Positions 18,559 through 29,400 of a DNA stretch of 58,484 nucleotides are shown here, in pieces. The notes beneath the pieces are model-generated. The model was not told the DNA's origin, made no database searches, and worked only from the letters and a program-made list of their open reading frames with translations. The first letter of the stretch is position 1. Every line of letters begins with the position of its first letter. This DNA comes from Candidatus Coproplasma avicola (GTDB lineage Bacteria > Bacillota > Clostridia > Christensenellales > Borkfalkiaceae), in the NCBI GenBank assembly GCA_018712135.1, contig DVHK01000076.1, forward strand, positions 1 to 58,484, written 5' to 3'. The position numbers and the translations under genes were made by a program.

Positions 18559-20166
18559 TTATTTTGCGTATTCGACAGCGCGGGATTCGCGGATTACGTT
18601 GACTTTGATCTGACCGGGATATTCAAGTTCGGCCTCAATCTTCTTTGCGATATCCTTGGCGAGGAACATTGCCTGAGCGTCGTCAATCTGTTCGGGCTTG
18701 ACGATAACGCGCACTTCCCTGCCCGCCTGGATGGCATAGCTCTTATCTACGCCGTTAAAGCTTGACGCAATAGATTCAAGTTTTTCAAGGCGCTTAACGT
18801 AATTCGTGCCCGTTTCCCTCCTCGCGCCGGGACGAGCGCCGGAAATTGCGTCTGCCGCCGCGACAAGCACGGCCTCGACAGTTTTGGGCTCGACATCGCC
18901 GTGGTGTGCGGCAATGGCATTGACTACGTTTGCGTTTTCTTTATATTTCTTTGCGAGATCGGCGCCGAGCTGAACATGGGTACCCTCCTGCTCGTGATCG
19001 ACGGCCTTGCCGATATCGTGCAAAAGTCCCGCACGCTTGGCGAGGTTTACATCGAGACCGAGCTCGGATGCCATAAGACCTGCAAGCTGGGCAACTTCAA
19101 TCGAATGTCTGTATACGTTCTGACCGTAGCTCGTTCTGTATTTAAGTCTGCCGATAAGTTTGATCAGTTCGGGGTGAAGTCCGAAGATGCCGACCTCGAA
19201 CATGGCGCTTTCGCCCGCAGCTTTAATCTCCTGGTCGAGTTCCTTTTTAACTTTTTCAACAGTCTCTTCAATCCTTGCGGGATGAATTCTGCCGTCGGCA
19301 ATCAATCTTTCAAGGGTAAGCCTGGCAACTTCCCTTCTTATGGGGTCAAACCCCGACACAATGACTACTTCGGGAGTATCGTCGACGATAAGTTCTATAC
19401 CCGTCGCGTTTTCGAGAGCGCGTATATTTCTGCCCTCGCGCCCGATAATTCTCGCCTTCATGTCGTCCGAGGGAAGGGGAACGACCGATACGGTAATTTC
19501 GGAAGCATGGTCGCTTGCGCATCTCTGAATTGCAAGGGAGATAATTTTTTTAGCTTCGTTGTTAGCTTCGTCCTTGGCGGTCTGCTCGATATTGCGTACC
19601 TGAATAGCTACGTCCCTGCGGGTTTCATCGAGGATTTCCTCAGTCAGAAGATTTTTTGCCTCTTCCTTGGTGAGCTGCGCAACCTTTTCAAGTTCCTGAA
19701 TCATGAGATCATGCTGATGGCTGATTTTTTCCTGAGTGCGCTTGATCTCCTGTTCTTTGTTCTGCAATTCTTTCTTTTGCTTTTCGATTTCATCGTTTTT
19801 CTTCATAATGGAATCTTCGCGTTTGTCGAGGTTGTCCTCTCTCGACTGCAACCTCTGTTCGAACTTATTGAGTTCATTTCTCTTTTCGCGCGATTCCTTC
19901 TCGAAATCCGATCTTAATTTTGATTCCTGTTCCTTTGCTTCGAGTATAGCTTCCTTTTTAAGAGCCTTACATTCTGCGGCGGCATCGTCGACCATCTTTT
20001 TGGTACGCTCTTCCACCGTGCCTAATTTTTTGTCGGTAGATTTTTTATAGATCAACCAACCAAACAAGCCTCCGACGGCGATACCAACGATAAACAACAC
20101 GCAAATGAGCGCGACAGATAAACCGAGGTCCATCGTAGCAAGAAACAGGGAGCCTAAGTTAGACAT
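18559..20166 (-). CDS. rny: Ribonuclease Y
   Basis: Membrane-anchored endoribonuclease that starts mRNA decay in Bacillota. The 535-residue protein has one N-terminal membrane helix (about 12-38), a long charged coiled coil (about 55-200), a KH RNA-binding domain with [13 protein letters not shown], and an HD domain with [12 protein letters not shown] as metal ligands. All features and the length are standard. It is a single-gene unit with its own consensus promoter, an AGGAGG ribosome site and a strong terminator. Confidence 0.97.
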   Translation of the reverse strand: MSNLGSLFLATMDLGLSVALICVLFIVGIAVGGLFGWLIYKKSTDKKLGTVEERTKKMVDDAAAECKALKKEAILEAKEQESKLRSDFEKESREKRNELNKFEQRLQSREDNLDKREDSIMKKNDEIEKQKKELQNKEQEIKRTQEKISHQHDLMIQELEKVAQLTKEEAKNLLTEEILDETRRDVAIQVRNIEQTAKDEANNEAKKIISLAIQRCASDHASEITVSVVPLPSDDMKARIIGREGRNIRALENATGIELIVDDTPEVVIVSGFDPIRREVARLTLERLIADGRIHPARIEETVEKVKKELDQEIKAAGESAMFEVGIFGLHPELIKLIGRLKYRTSYGQNVYRHSIEVAQLAGLMASELGLDVNLAKRAGLLHDIGKAVDHEQEGTHVQLGADLAKKYKENANVVNAIAAHHGDVEPKTVEAVLVAAADAISGARPGARRETGTNYVKRLEKLESIASSFNGVDKSYAIQAGREVRVIVKPEQIDDAQAMFLAKDIAKKIEAELEYPGQIKVNVIRESRAVEYAK

Positions 20167-20246
20167 GTGCGTTAAGCCTCCTGATGTGATTATTAAAATA
20201 TATAATAAAATCTTAAAAATTTAAGACTGCTATATATCTGTATTTA

Positions 20247-20275
20247 ATTATATACTACAAGTGAAAAAAAGTCAA
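20247..20275 (-). promoter_or_regulatory. Promoter of rny
   Basis: TTGACT (20275-20270), 17 bases, TATAAT (20252-20247). The leader would be about 75 bases and contains an AT-rich inverted repeat (CTTAAAAATTTAAG). Confidence 0.75.
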
Positions 20276-20314
20276 TTTATTTGTGAAAATACCTTCATAT
20301 ATCCCTTGCTTTTT

Positions 20315-20351
20315 AAAAATGCGCCAAACCAATTTGGTTCGGCGCATTTTT
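20315..20351 (-). terminator. Terminator of the ftsK-to-nadE operon
   Basis: TGCGCC and GGCGCA flank an inner AACCAA/TTGGTT stem, with A residues on one side and TTTTT on the other, so it could work in both directions. It lies about 85 bases after the nadE stop. Bases 20352-20432 show nothing else. Confidence 0.8.
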
Positions 20352-20432
20352 AAAAATTATGACTAAAAATCATAATACAAGCATAAAAACAGTAAAAATC
20401 AATAATTATGTCACACATAGTACTATATATAC

Positions 20433-22334
20433 TCAGCTTTCAAGCACATTCAGCCATAGTTCTGCGGACGCGTCGGAAGGCATACGCCAATCTCCGCGGG
20501 GAGACAGAGAAACAGATCCCACCTTTACCCCGTCGGGAATACACGAGCGCTTGAACTGCTGGGCAAAAAAGCGGCGGTAAAAATTTTTGAGCCATTTTAA
20601 AATGACTTCTTCCGTAAACACTCCCTTGAATGCCTTATTTGCTATATAACGCACTTTATCCGGCGCAAATCCCCAGCGCACGGCGTAGTATAAAAAGAAG
20701 TCATGCAGGATATAGGGTCCTACGAGGTCTTCGGTCTTCTGCGCAATATTTCCGCTCTTGTCGGGCGGGAGCAGTTCGGGGCTGATTTCGGTATTTAAAA
20801 TGTCGCAAAGCACCTCCTCCGCCTCTCCGCCGAGATTTGAAGCTTCGTACCTTACGAGATGTTTTACGAGCGTTTTAGGTACCGAGCAATTTACGGCATA
20901 CATTGACATGTGGTCGCCGTTATAAGTAGCCCAGCCGAGCGCAAGTTCGCTTAAATCGCCCGTACCTATTACAAGCCCGCCCGTTTTATTGGCGAGATCC
21001 ATTAAAATGAGCGTGCGGGTGCGCGCCTGCGCGTTTTCGTAAGTGACGTCGAGCACATCGGGGTCATGCCCGATATCTTCAAAGTGCTTTAAAACGCTGC
21101 CTGTGATGTCGATCGTCTTTGCAGTGGCGCCCAAACACTTTATTAGTTTCAACGAATTGTTATAGGTTTTGCCCGTAGTACCGAAGCCGGGCATTGTTAC
21201 GGCAATAATATCAGAGGCGGGCTTACCCATTCTTTTGAATGCGCGGCTGACGACGAGGAGCGCGAGAGCCGAATCAAGCCCGCCCGAAATTCCTATGACA
21301 GCGGTCTTTGCGCGGGTGTGTTCGAAGCGCTTTTTTAGCCCCGATGCCTGGATAGATAAAATCAGCTCCGTCCGCTCGCGCAGCATTTCATCGTCTGCGG
21401 GAACGAACGGCGTCTGTGGGAAAGAGCGTTCGACCTCTCCCCCATCCGCGGCTGTAAAATCTATTACCTTGTATTGCGCGCAATCGCCGCATGTGAAGAA
21501 GGTATTCGCCATTCTTCTGCGCTCGTTCGAGAGCTTGTCTACGTCGATATCGGCATAAACACAGCCGCGTTTGAAAAGCTCGCTTTCGGCAAGAACCGCG
21601 CCGTTTTCGCAGATTATATCGTGACCTGCGAACGCCATATCGGTTGTGCTTTCGCCTTCGCCCGCGTCGCAATAAACATATCCGCAGACGAGCTTTGCCG
21701 ACTGCATTTTAACGAGGTCGCGCCTATACTCGGCTTTGCCGACTGTCTCATCGCTGCAAGACAGGTTGACGATTATATTTGCGCCCGCCTTGGCGTGATA
21801 AATCGAGGGACTGTCGGGCACCCACAAGTCTTCGCAAATTTCAGCAGAAACAGTAAATTGCGGGCAATTCTGCGCCCTGAAAATAAGCTTTGTACCGAAG
21901 TCGACGACCTGACCGCATAAATTTACGGTAGAATTTTGTTTTTCGGCGGGGGTGAAGTGACGGCGCTCGTAAAATTCGCCATAAGTCGGCAGAAAGAATT
22001 TAGGCACGACGCCCAAAATACGCCCGCGGTTCATGGCGACGGCGCAGTTGTAAAGTCTGTCGAAACGCAACACAGGCGCACCGACAAAGATGAGCGCACA
22101 GTTATCTTTTGTTGAGGCGCAAATTTCGGTCAATCCGCGCTCAACCGCGTCGGTGAGAGCGCGCTGGTTGAACAAATCGCCGCAGGTATAGCCGCAAACG
22201 CTCAGTTCGGGAAAAACTATTAGCTGCGCATCTTTTGCACTGTTTATGCCTTCGATTATTTTTTTCGTATTGAAAGGCACGTCCGCCACTTTTAATTCGG
22301 GCGTAACGGCGCATACTTTAATAAATCCGTACAT
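20433..22334 (-). CDS. nadE: Glutamine-dependent NAD+ synthetase
   Basis: Final step of NAD synthesis. The 633-residue protein has an N-terminal nitrilase-type glutaminase domain (about 1-290) with its Glu in FPELSVCGY, Lys in VVPKFFLP and Cys in AEICEDLW, and a C-terminal PP-loop synthetase domain with IGISGGLDSA. This two-domain form uses glutamine as nitrogen donor. Its ATG shares one base with the recA stop (TGATG), so the genes are translationally coupled. It is the last gene of the operon. Confidence 0.96.
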   Translation of the reverse strand: MYGFIKVCAVTPELKVADVPFNTKKIIEGINSAKDAQLIVFPELSVCGYTCGDLFNQRALTDAVERGLTEICASTKDNCALIFVGAPVLRFDRLYNCAVAMNRGRILGVVPKFFLPTYGEFYERRHFTPAEKQNSTVNLCGQVVDFGTKLIFRAQNCPQFTVSAEICEDLWVPDSPSIYHAKAGANIIVNLSCSDETVGKAEYRRDLVKMQSAKLVCGYVYCDAGEGESTTDMAFAGHDIICENGAVLAESELFKRGCVYADIDVDKLSNERRRMANTFFTCGDCAQYKVIDFTAADGGEVERSFPQTPFVPADDEMLRERTELILSIQASGLKKRFEHTRAKTAVIGISGGLDSALALLVVSRAFKRMGKPASDIIAVTMPGFGTTGKTYNNSLKLIKCLGATAKTIDITGSVLKHFEDIGHDPDVLDVTYENAQARTRTLILMDLANKTGGLVIGTGDLSELALGWATYNGDHMSMYAVNCSVPKTLVKHLVRYEASNLGGEAEEVLCDILNTEISPELLPPDKSGNIAQKTEDLVGPYILHDFFLYYAVRWGFAPDKVRYIANKAFKGVFTEEVILKWLKNFYRRFFAQQFKRSCIPDGVKVGSVSLSPRGDWRMPSDASAELWLNVLES

Positions 22335-23341
22335 CAGTCTTTCTTTGCAAGGGCGGCCTTATGAGCCTGCCTGATTTTTGAGTCGAGTTCCGCCATGACT
22401 TCGGGATTGTCTTTTAAATAATCCCTCATCTTCTCCCTTCCATTGGCGACTTTTGTATCGTTGTAGCTGAACCATGCACCGCTCTTGGTCAAAAATCCGT
22501 ATTCGACACCGAGATCTATAAGACAGCCTTCCTGCGAGATGCCGTGACCGTAGATAATGTCAAATTCAGCAACCTTGAAGGGGGGCGCAACCTTATTTTT
22601 AACGACCTTGCACTTTGCCCTGTTGCCTATGATTTCACCGTCGTTTTTGAGCGCATCCGCCTTGCGGATATCGAGGCGGATGGTGGCAAAGTACTTCAAT
22701 GCCTTGCCACCTGGCGTCGTTTCGGGATTGCCGAACATGACGCCTACTTTTTCGCGCAGCTGATTGATGAATATGACGCACGTCTTTGAACGGTTGGTTA
22801 TCGCGGTCAGCTTTCTCAACGCCTGCGACATAAGTCTGGGGAGCGCACCGACGTGCGCATCGCCCATATCTCCCTCGATTTCCGCCTTGGGAGTAAGGGC
22901 GGCGACAGAGTCGATTATTATTACGTCGACAGCGCTCGAACGGACGAGAGATTCGCAGATGTCGAGCGCCTGTTCACCCGTATCGGGCTGTGATACATAA
23001 AGCTCGTCCGTATTAACACCGAGCGCCTTTGCATAAGCCGCGTCGAGTGCGTGCTCGGCATCAATAAACGCCGCAACGCCTCCCATCTTTTGCGCCTCGG
23101 CAATTATATGCAGGGCGACAGTAGTTTTACCCGAGGATTCGGGGCCGAAAATTTCCATTATTCTGCCGCGGGGAACGCCGCCTACGCCGAGAGCGAGGTC
23201 GAGGGACAGGCAGCCCGTGGGTATCACGTCTATCTCGGAATTGACATTGACGTCGCCGAGCTTCATAATCGCGCCCTTGCCGAACTGCTTTTCAATCATA
23301 GCGATAGTAGAATTTAACGCCTTTTGTTTTTCTTCGTTCAT
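22334..23341 (-). CDS. recA: Recombinase RecA
   Basis: DNA strand exchange and SOS activation. The 335-residue protein has Walker [10 protein letters not shown] (66-74), the [16 protein letters not shown] region and the normal family length. It lies within an operon, 15 bases after cinA, the common cinA-recA order of Bacillota. I saw no LexA-type box close upstream, so SOS control, if any, must act elsewhere. GGAGA precedes the ATG. Confidence 0.98.
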   Translation of the reverse strand: MNEEKQKALNSTIAMIEKQFGKGAIMKLGDVNVNSEIDVIPTGCLSLDLALGVGGVPRGRIMEIFGPESSGKTTVALHIIAEAQKMGGVAAFIDAEHALDAAYAKALGVNTDELYVSQPDTGEQALDICESLVRSSAVDVIIIDSVAALTPKAEIEGDMGDAHVGALPRLMSQALRKLTAITNRSKTCVIFINQLREKVGVMFGNPETTPGGKALKYFATIRLDIRKADALKNDGEIIGNRAKCKVVKNKVAPPFKVAEFDIIYGHGISQEGCLIDLGVEYGFLTKSGAWFSYNDTKVANGREKMRDYLKDNPEVMAELDSKIRQAHKAALAKKD

Positions 23342-23356
23342 ATATGTTTCTCCTGA

Positions 23357-24427
23357 TTATTTTAACATTTTATAGGCGAGGAAAAGCGCGTCGTTTATGG
23401 CGGTACGCGTTATGCTCTCCCTGTCCCCTTTGTAATTGAATTTATAAACTTTAATTCCCTCGTTAGTGCCGACGCCTATAAACGCCAACCCCACAGGTTT
23501 TGAGGTATTGTCCGACTTGGGTCCGGCTATGCCCGTCGTCGAAATTGCCGCGTTGCAATTACCCGTTTTGAGCAGTCCTTCGACCATCTCGTAAGCCGTC
23601 CGCTCCGATACGGCGCCCGACTGTTTGAGCGTGAGTTCACCGACATTGAGCCTTTTATGCTTAGACATATTGTCGTAGGCATTTATGCCCTCGAAATAAA
23701 CCTCCGATATGCCGGGAACCGAAACGAGGCGGGAAGAAATACCACCGCCGGTAAACGATTCGGCGACGGAAATCTTCATGCGCCTTAGCTTTAATAGATC
23801 ATAAAGGCGGCGTTCGAGTGGGATATTTTCGAGTGCGTAAATGTAGTCGTCAAGACGGCTTACAAGCACCCGCTGTATGCCGTCGGCAATCATTTTGGGC
23901 GTATTGCTCGAATACGAAATTTCAATTGTCTGGTCGCCGTAATCATCATAAACAGCAAAAGCCGTATCGCCGCCGTTTTCTTTTGCCTTTTCTATGCTCT
24001 CGTAAATGAGTTCTGCGGGCGCAGAAACACATCTTACGTAAAATTTATCGTAGCTTATGCCGTATTTGCGGTTAAAAAACTGCACGCATTTACGGGCGAA
24101 ATCCTGCCCCTCTTCCGGCGTACCGAGTAAAACCGAGTCATCGCCGCTGTTGAGAAAGAAATTCTGCCCGAATGTCGAACCGTAAATTTTTTGGAGATAG
24201 TCGGCAATAACACTCTTCTGCTCACGGCGACAGATGACGACGCAATTATCAAAACAATTTTTACATTCTTTCAACTGGTCGGTAATCGCCCGCGGACTGT
24301 CGAATGCTACGGCTGCAATTTTATCAAAGTAATAACAACCCGCTGAAAAAACACGAATGAACGCGCTAAGATCGTCGTAATGGATATTTAGTTTTTTGTT
24401 GCGTATGATAACAAGACTATATGTCAT
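23357..24427 (-). CDS. cinA: CinA-like protein with degenerate N-terminal domain
   Basis: The C-terminal part (about 205-356) is a clear CinA/PncC nicotinamide-nucleotide amidase domain with SVAESFTGGGISSRL and TTGIAGP. The middle part resembles the CinA linker domain. The N-terminal ~95 residues sit where CinA has its MoaB-like pyrophosphatase domain, but lack the GTELLLG and TGGLGPT motifs, and the protein is about 55 residues shorter than typical CinA. It overlaps the pgsA stop by one base (TAATG) and precedes recA as in many relatives. Amidase activity is likely. Pyrophosphatase activity probably has been lost. Confidence 0.85.
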   Translation of the reverse strand: MTYSLVIIRNKKLNIHYDDLSAFIRVFSAGCYYFDKIAAVAFDSPRAITDQLKECKNCFDNCVVICRREQKSVIADYLQKIYGSTFGQNFFLNSGDDSVLLGTPEEGQDFARKCVQFFNRKYGISYDKFYVRCVSAPAELIYESIEKAKENGGDTAFAVYDDYGDQTIEISYSSNTPKMIADGIQRVLVSRLDDYIYALENIPLERRLYDLLKLRRMKISVAESFTGGGISSRLVSVPGISEVYFEGINAYDNMSKHKRLNVGELTLKQSGAVSERTAYEMVEGLLKTGNCNAAISTTGIAGPKSDNTSKPVGLAFIGVGTNEGIKVYKFNYKGDRESITRTAINDALFLAYKMLK

Positions 24428-25092
24428 TAAACTTTTAATACCGCTATATTCTTTACGATATAGTTTATTCCCGAAATTACAGTTAAAATTGCTGCGGTGG
24501 CAAGCATTATAAGCCCTATGTAATTGACGACCTGCACGCCGACGGCGTCGCCGAAAATTTCGTAAAACCCGCCGAAGAGAAGCAGCATTATTATGCTTAT
24601 ATCCTGTGCGACAGTCTTAAATTTGCCTATTTTATCCGCAGCGATGACAATTCCGGCATCTGCCGCAACCATACGGAAGCCGCTGACGATAAGTTCGCGC
24701 GCGAAAATGACGACCACACAGCAACCGCCGACAATCATTGCCCAGCCGCCGAGAAATGCGGTAAAATAGGAAGGCACGGTAAGAATGACGATGAGCGCCG
24801 AAGACACTAGCACTTTGTCGGCTATGGGGTCGAGAAACTTGCCGAGGTTGGTTACAAGATTGTATCTGCGCGCGATTTTGCCGTCGAGAAGGTCGGTAAA
24901 CGATGCTATCGCAAATACTGCGAGCGCCACGAAATAATGTCCCGCAAAATTGAGATAAAAGAAGAGAATGAACACGGGTATCATTATCATACGCGCTATC
25001 GTCAGCTTGTTGGGCAGATTCATCACACCCCTGCCGGCCGCGATTTTGTACGCGCGGGAAGATTTATCGATATTTTTATTGTCTTTTGCCAT
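24427..25092 (-). CDS. pgsA: CDP-diacylglycerol-glycerol-3-phosphate phosphatidyltransferase
   Basis: Membrane enzyme for phosphatidylglycerol phosphate synthesis. The 221-residue protein carries the CDP-alcohol phosphotransferase signature DGKIARR, then LGKFLDPIAD, and several hydrophobic helices. The start at 25092 has GGAGG six bases upstream, giving about 23 extra residues before the usual MNLPNKLT beginning. Two bases separate it from the rimO stop. Confidence 0.93.
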   Translation of the reverse strand: MAKDNKNIDKSSRAYKIAAGRGVMNLPNKLTIARMIMIPVFILFFYLNFAGHYFVALAVFAIASFTDLLDGKIARRYNLVTNLGKFLDPIADKVLVSSALIVILTVPSYFTAFLGGWAMIVGGCCVVVIFARELIVSGFRMVAADAGIVIAADKIGKFKTVAQDISIIMLLLFGGFYEIFGDAVGVQVVNYIGLIMLATAAILTVISGINYIVKNIAVLKV

Positions 25093-25093
25093 A

Positions 25094-26431
25094 TCATTCC
25101 TCCGTATAGTCGGGAGTGTGACCGAACAGGTCGTATTGGTTACAATTATCTATTATGACGTCGTAATACTCGCCCTGAACAGCCTCGGGGCAATTGAAAT
25201 AAATCTTGCCGTCTATTTCTGGCGCCTGAAAATACGCCCTGCCGACAAAACAACCCCTTTCGTAATCGATTCCGTCGCACAGCACGGTAATTCTTTTGCC
25301 GATAAATTCCGAAAGGTACCTTTGCGAAACTTCACCCTGAATCGCGTAGAGCTTTTTAACGCGCCTGTTTTTTACAGACTGCGCAATCTGCCCCTTCAAT
25401 TTATATGCGGCGGTATCAGGCTCGCGCGAGTAGGCAAAAAAGCCGCAATTTGTAAGTTTTGCCTCTTTGAGGAACGCGCCGAGCGCCTCTGCCTCTTCCT
25501 CCGTTTCAGTGGGAAAACCGCATATAAAAGTCGAGCGAATGGCAATACCGGGAATTTCAGATCTCAGCCGCGCTATGAGCGAAAGATACTCCGCGCGCGA
25601 ACCTTTGCGGTTCATGAGCTTTAAAATTCTGTCCTCGCTGTGTTGGAGGGGAATGTCGATATATTTGATGACCTTGGGATTATCTCGCATTTCGGCGATG
25701 AGCTCGTCAGTTATCGCATCGGGATAGCAGTACAAAAGCCGCACGCTGCCGATATTTTCGAGCGCGGTCAGCATTTTAATTAGCTCGACAATGCTTTTTT
25801 TGCCGTACAAGTCCTCGCCGTAGCGGGTTACATCCTGCGCGACGAGAATGAGTTCGGATATATCGCCGAGAGCCGTAGCTTCTTCGACAAGCTGTTCCAT
25901 GAGATAGCTTACATACCTGCCGCGTATTTTGGGTATGAGACAATACGTGCAGTAATTATTGCAGCCGTCGGCAATTTTTAAGTACGCGTAATGACAGGGC
26001 GTTGTAAGCACCCTGTCAGTCGCTTTGCTATTATCGCCTTTTCCGACAAAATTTACCCTTTGACCTTCGTAAGAAAGCTGTAATGCCTCGAAAAACCTGT
26101 CGTAGTCGTTTATACCTAAAAAGACGTCGGCTTCGGTAAGTTCCGGAAAGGTCTCCTGCACATATTTTTGCGGAAGACAGCCCGTAATCACGAGTTTTTC
26201 AAGTCTGCCGTTCTTGTATGCGGCGCAGTCGAGCACGGTTTCGATAGCTTCGCGCCGCGCCGAATTGAGGAACGCGCAGGTATTTACTACCAGAACCTGC
26301 ACGTCTTCAAGCTCGTTGCTGACGGTGCAGCCGTTTGCGCGGATAATGGCGAGAAGCTTTTCACTGTCAACTCTGTTCTTGTCGCAGCCGAGCGAAATGA
26401 CGCCGTATATTTTTGAATGTAAATCAGTCAT
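25094..26431 (-). CDS. rimO: Ribosomal protein S12 methylthiotransferase RimO
   Basis: Radical-SAM enzyme that methylthiolates an aspartate of S12. It has the N-terminal MTTase domain (VISLGCDKNRVDSE, with further cysteines), the radical SAM triad CNNYCTYC, and a C-terminal TRAM domain. I chose ATG at 26431 (445 residues) because GGAG lies six bases upstream. A second in-frame ATG at 26437 is too close to that site. The start lies inside the ftsK 3' end (8-base overlap). Confidence 0.95.
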   Translation of the reverse strand: MTDLHSKIYGVISLGCDKNRVDSEKLLAIIRANGCTVSNELEDVQVLVVNTCAFLNSARREAIETVLDCAAYKNGRLEKLVITGCLPQKYVQETFPELTEADVFLGINDYDRFFEALQLSYEGQRVNFVGKGDNSKATDRVLTTPCHYAYLKIADGCNNYCTYCLIPKIRGRYVSYLMEQLVEEATALGDISELILVAQDVTRYGEDLYGKKSIVELIKMLTALENIGSVRLLYCYPDAITDELIAEMRDNPKVIKYIDIPLQHSEDRILKLMNRKGSRAEYLSLIARLRSEIPGIAIRSTFICGFPTETEEEAEALGAFLKEAKLTNCGFFAYSREPDTAAYKLKGQIAQSVKNRRVKKLYAIQGEVSQRYLSEFIGKRITVLCDGIDYERGCFVGRAYFQAPEIDGKIYFNCPEAVQGEYYDVIIDNCNQYDLFGHTPDYTEE

Positions 26432-29400
26432 CCACATCTCCGTAAATACGCGTAAACTCGTCGAGGGAGAGCAATACCTTCCTCGGCTTGGAGCCTTCCG
26501 ACTGTGTTATGTAATTCATATTTTCCATCCAGTCTATAATTTTGCACGCCTTTACATAGCCTATGGGGAAGCGCCTTTGGAGCATTGATACGGACGCCTG
26601 ATTGCTTGTTACGCAGAATTTAAGCGCCTGAATATACTTGTCGTCTATCTTTCCGTCGCCTTCCACAGAATCGGCGTTGCCGCCGTCGTCAGGTTCCTCA
26701 ACGGTATTTATGAAATCTGAAACGCTTTGATCAAAGTACGTTTCGTTATTCTTCTTGACGAAGTCGGTTACAGCCTGAACTTCCTCAGATTCTATAAGAC
26801 AGCACTGAATGCGCATCAGGTCGGGATTTTGCGCCGATCGATAGTACATATCGCCCGCGCCGAGCAATTTTTCAGCGCCGCCGATATCAAAAATAGTACG
26901 CGAATCGTCAAACGAGTTTACCTTGAAACCTATGCGGGTGGGAAGGTTAGACTTTATAAGACCTGTTATGCAGTCTACCGAAGGGCGCTGCGTTGCGAGA
27001 ATGAGGTGAATGCCGCAGGCGCGCGATTTCTGCACGAGCCTGATTATGCGGCTTTCGACATCCTTTTTGCTCTGCAACATGAGGTCGCCGAACTCGTCGA
27101 GGATGATGACTATTTTGGGCAACTTTTCCTCGCCCTCGGGAAGGTGAGCATTATACTCGTTGAGATTTTTAACGAGCGTTCCCGAAAGAGTCATTTCTTT
27201 GAAGAGCGTGTAGCGACGCTCCATTTCTTTTATAGCCCAATTCAGAGCTTTTATCGCCTTATCGACATCGGAAATTATTTCATTGATAATAAGGTGAGGC
27301 AGATTTTCGTAAGAAATAAATTCAGACTGCTTGGGGTCAACGAGAATAAAGCGCAGTTCATCCGGCCCGTACTTGTAGAGCAAGCTTATTATGAGCGCGC
27401 TCAGGCAGACGCTTTTACCCGAACCTGTGGTACCTGCAACCAGAAGGTGAGGCATTTTGGTTATATCGGGGCAGATCGGTTTACCCTCCACATCCTTGCC
27501 TAGCGCAAACGTAAGCGTATTGGGTTTGCAGTTGACAAACTGACTGCTTCGGATCATGGTTTTAAGCCCGACGACCGTGCGGTGGCCGTTGGGAACTTCG
27601 ATAGAAATTGCGCCCTTGGAGTAATTGAGGTAAGCGGTTACATTTTCTTTCATGAGCGCCATTGCGATCGCCTCGCGGTAGCGCATCGCCGATTTGATGT
27701 TTGTTCTGTCCTCGATTATTACATCGTAGCGCGTTATCGCAGGCCCGATCGTAACTTCCGATATATGTGCGCCTATGCGGAAATTTTCGAGCGTTTCAAT
27801 GATAAGCGCTTTATTTTCCTCGATTTCGCTGCGATTGGCGTTATTGTCCTCGGGATAATCTGCGAGGAGATCGAGCGTCGGGCGGACATACTTTTTCCAT
27901 ACGTGCTTAGGCTTTTCGGGCGCAGGCGCGGGCGCGCGTTCTGCCTGAACAGGGCGGGACTGCGGCGGCTGCGCGGCACTCTCCCTCGGTTGGGACGTGC
28001 GGGAAAGTCCGGTAGATGGCTCGACGGACGGATTGCGGAGCCCCGCAACGCCGAGATCGGGGTCGGGAGCATCGTCGAGATAATCGTCATCATCGCCGTC
28101 GAACAGATTTTCCCTGTCTTCGCGAACCGAAGGAAGGCGGGAAACATCGGGTTTTACCTCGTCGGAAATATTTGAATTTGAAGGGCTGAAAATACTTCTC
28201 AGGTCGTTATTTCTGCCCTGTTTGGGTTGTGTTTGCTGGGTAGGAGCCTGCTGCTCATTCTCCTTATCAGAATTATCGGCTGACCCCTCCCCCACTGCTC
28301 TGTCGGGCATACGCACCGCGGGTTCGTCGGGGCGCGCAAGCCTGTCATTTTCGTGGACATGCGGCACCGAAGGACGTTCTTCCGTATTGCGCACTATTTC
28401 TTCGCTGCTGTCCGTGCGGCGCATAAACTGTCCGTCATTTGCAGATGCCGGGTTTGTTTCCGAGTTTAACTGTTGAGTCTCGCCGCGGCGAATTTCGCCT
28501 GTCGGTGGAGTTACCTGTCCGAAATCGCGGTCAAGCCCCCTTGAAAAATTCTCGGGCGGGCGGACAGCAGCGGAGGCATCCTCACGCTCTGCCGGACGGT
28601 CATAATCGCGCGGAGGCTGTTGGGGAAGGCGCGTAAAATCTGCCTGCGAGCTGTTTTCAGGCCGACCGAAAACGGGTCGGGAAATATCGCCCGATCCTCT
28701 GCGGGAATTATCCTGCTCCGGACGCCCGAAAGATGATTTCTCCGGCTGAACGGGACTATCGTAATCTTCTTCGTACCCGTACGTACCGGAAGAATAATCA
28801 TCTCCGCCGTATTCTTCCGCTGACGAATCGTAATCGTCTTCATCACCGTAATCACTGTCGGGAACGTAAGCGTCGAGATTATCGGCGGGCTTGTCGCCGT
28901 AGATATAGGACGGTGCAGAAGGCTTGCTTTCTCGCTTTTCAACATCATCGGAATAGCTTTGGGTATAGCTTTGATTGTAGCCCTGAACCTGGGGTTGCTG
29001 GGGCTTAGCCTTAGATTTACCGCCGAGCGAAAAACTGCTCAGATAATCGCCTTCGTTGTGCACTGGATGATTGAAATATGAGTCATCGTTGAAAATCATG
29101 TTCCTGCGATAACTTTCTGCGGCAAATTCGCCGTTTTCAAACAAAATTTTCCTGCCGAGATTTTCGGGTGCAAATCTGTCGTCGTCGCGCTCGGGCTGAG
29201 GCTCCGGCTGCTGATAATAGGGTGACAAAGGTTCAGGCTGATAGGCAAAATACTGAGGCTGAGCGGGCTGTGGCACAGGCTGGGCAGGCTGCTGAACGGG
29301 CTGAGCGTAGTCCGCAGGAAGAGGCGCATAAGGCTGCGCCGCCTGTGTTCCGTCCTGAACAGGATAGTATGCATTCACCGTGCCGTAGCCGCCTTCGGGC

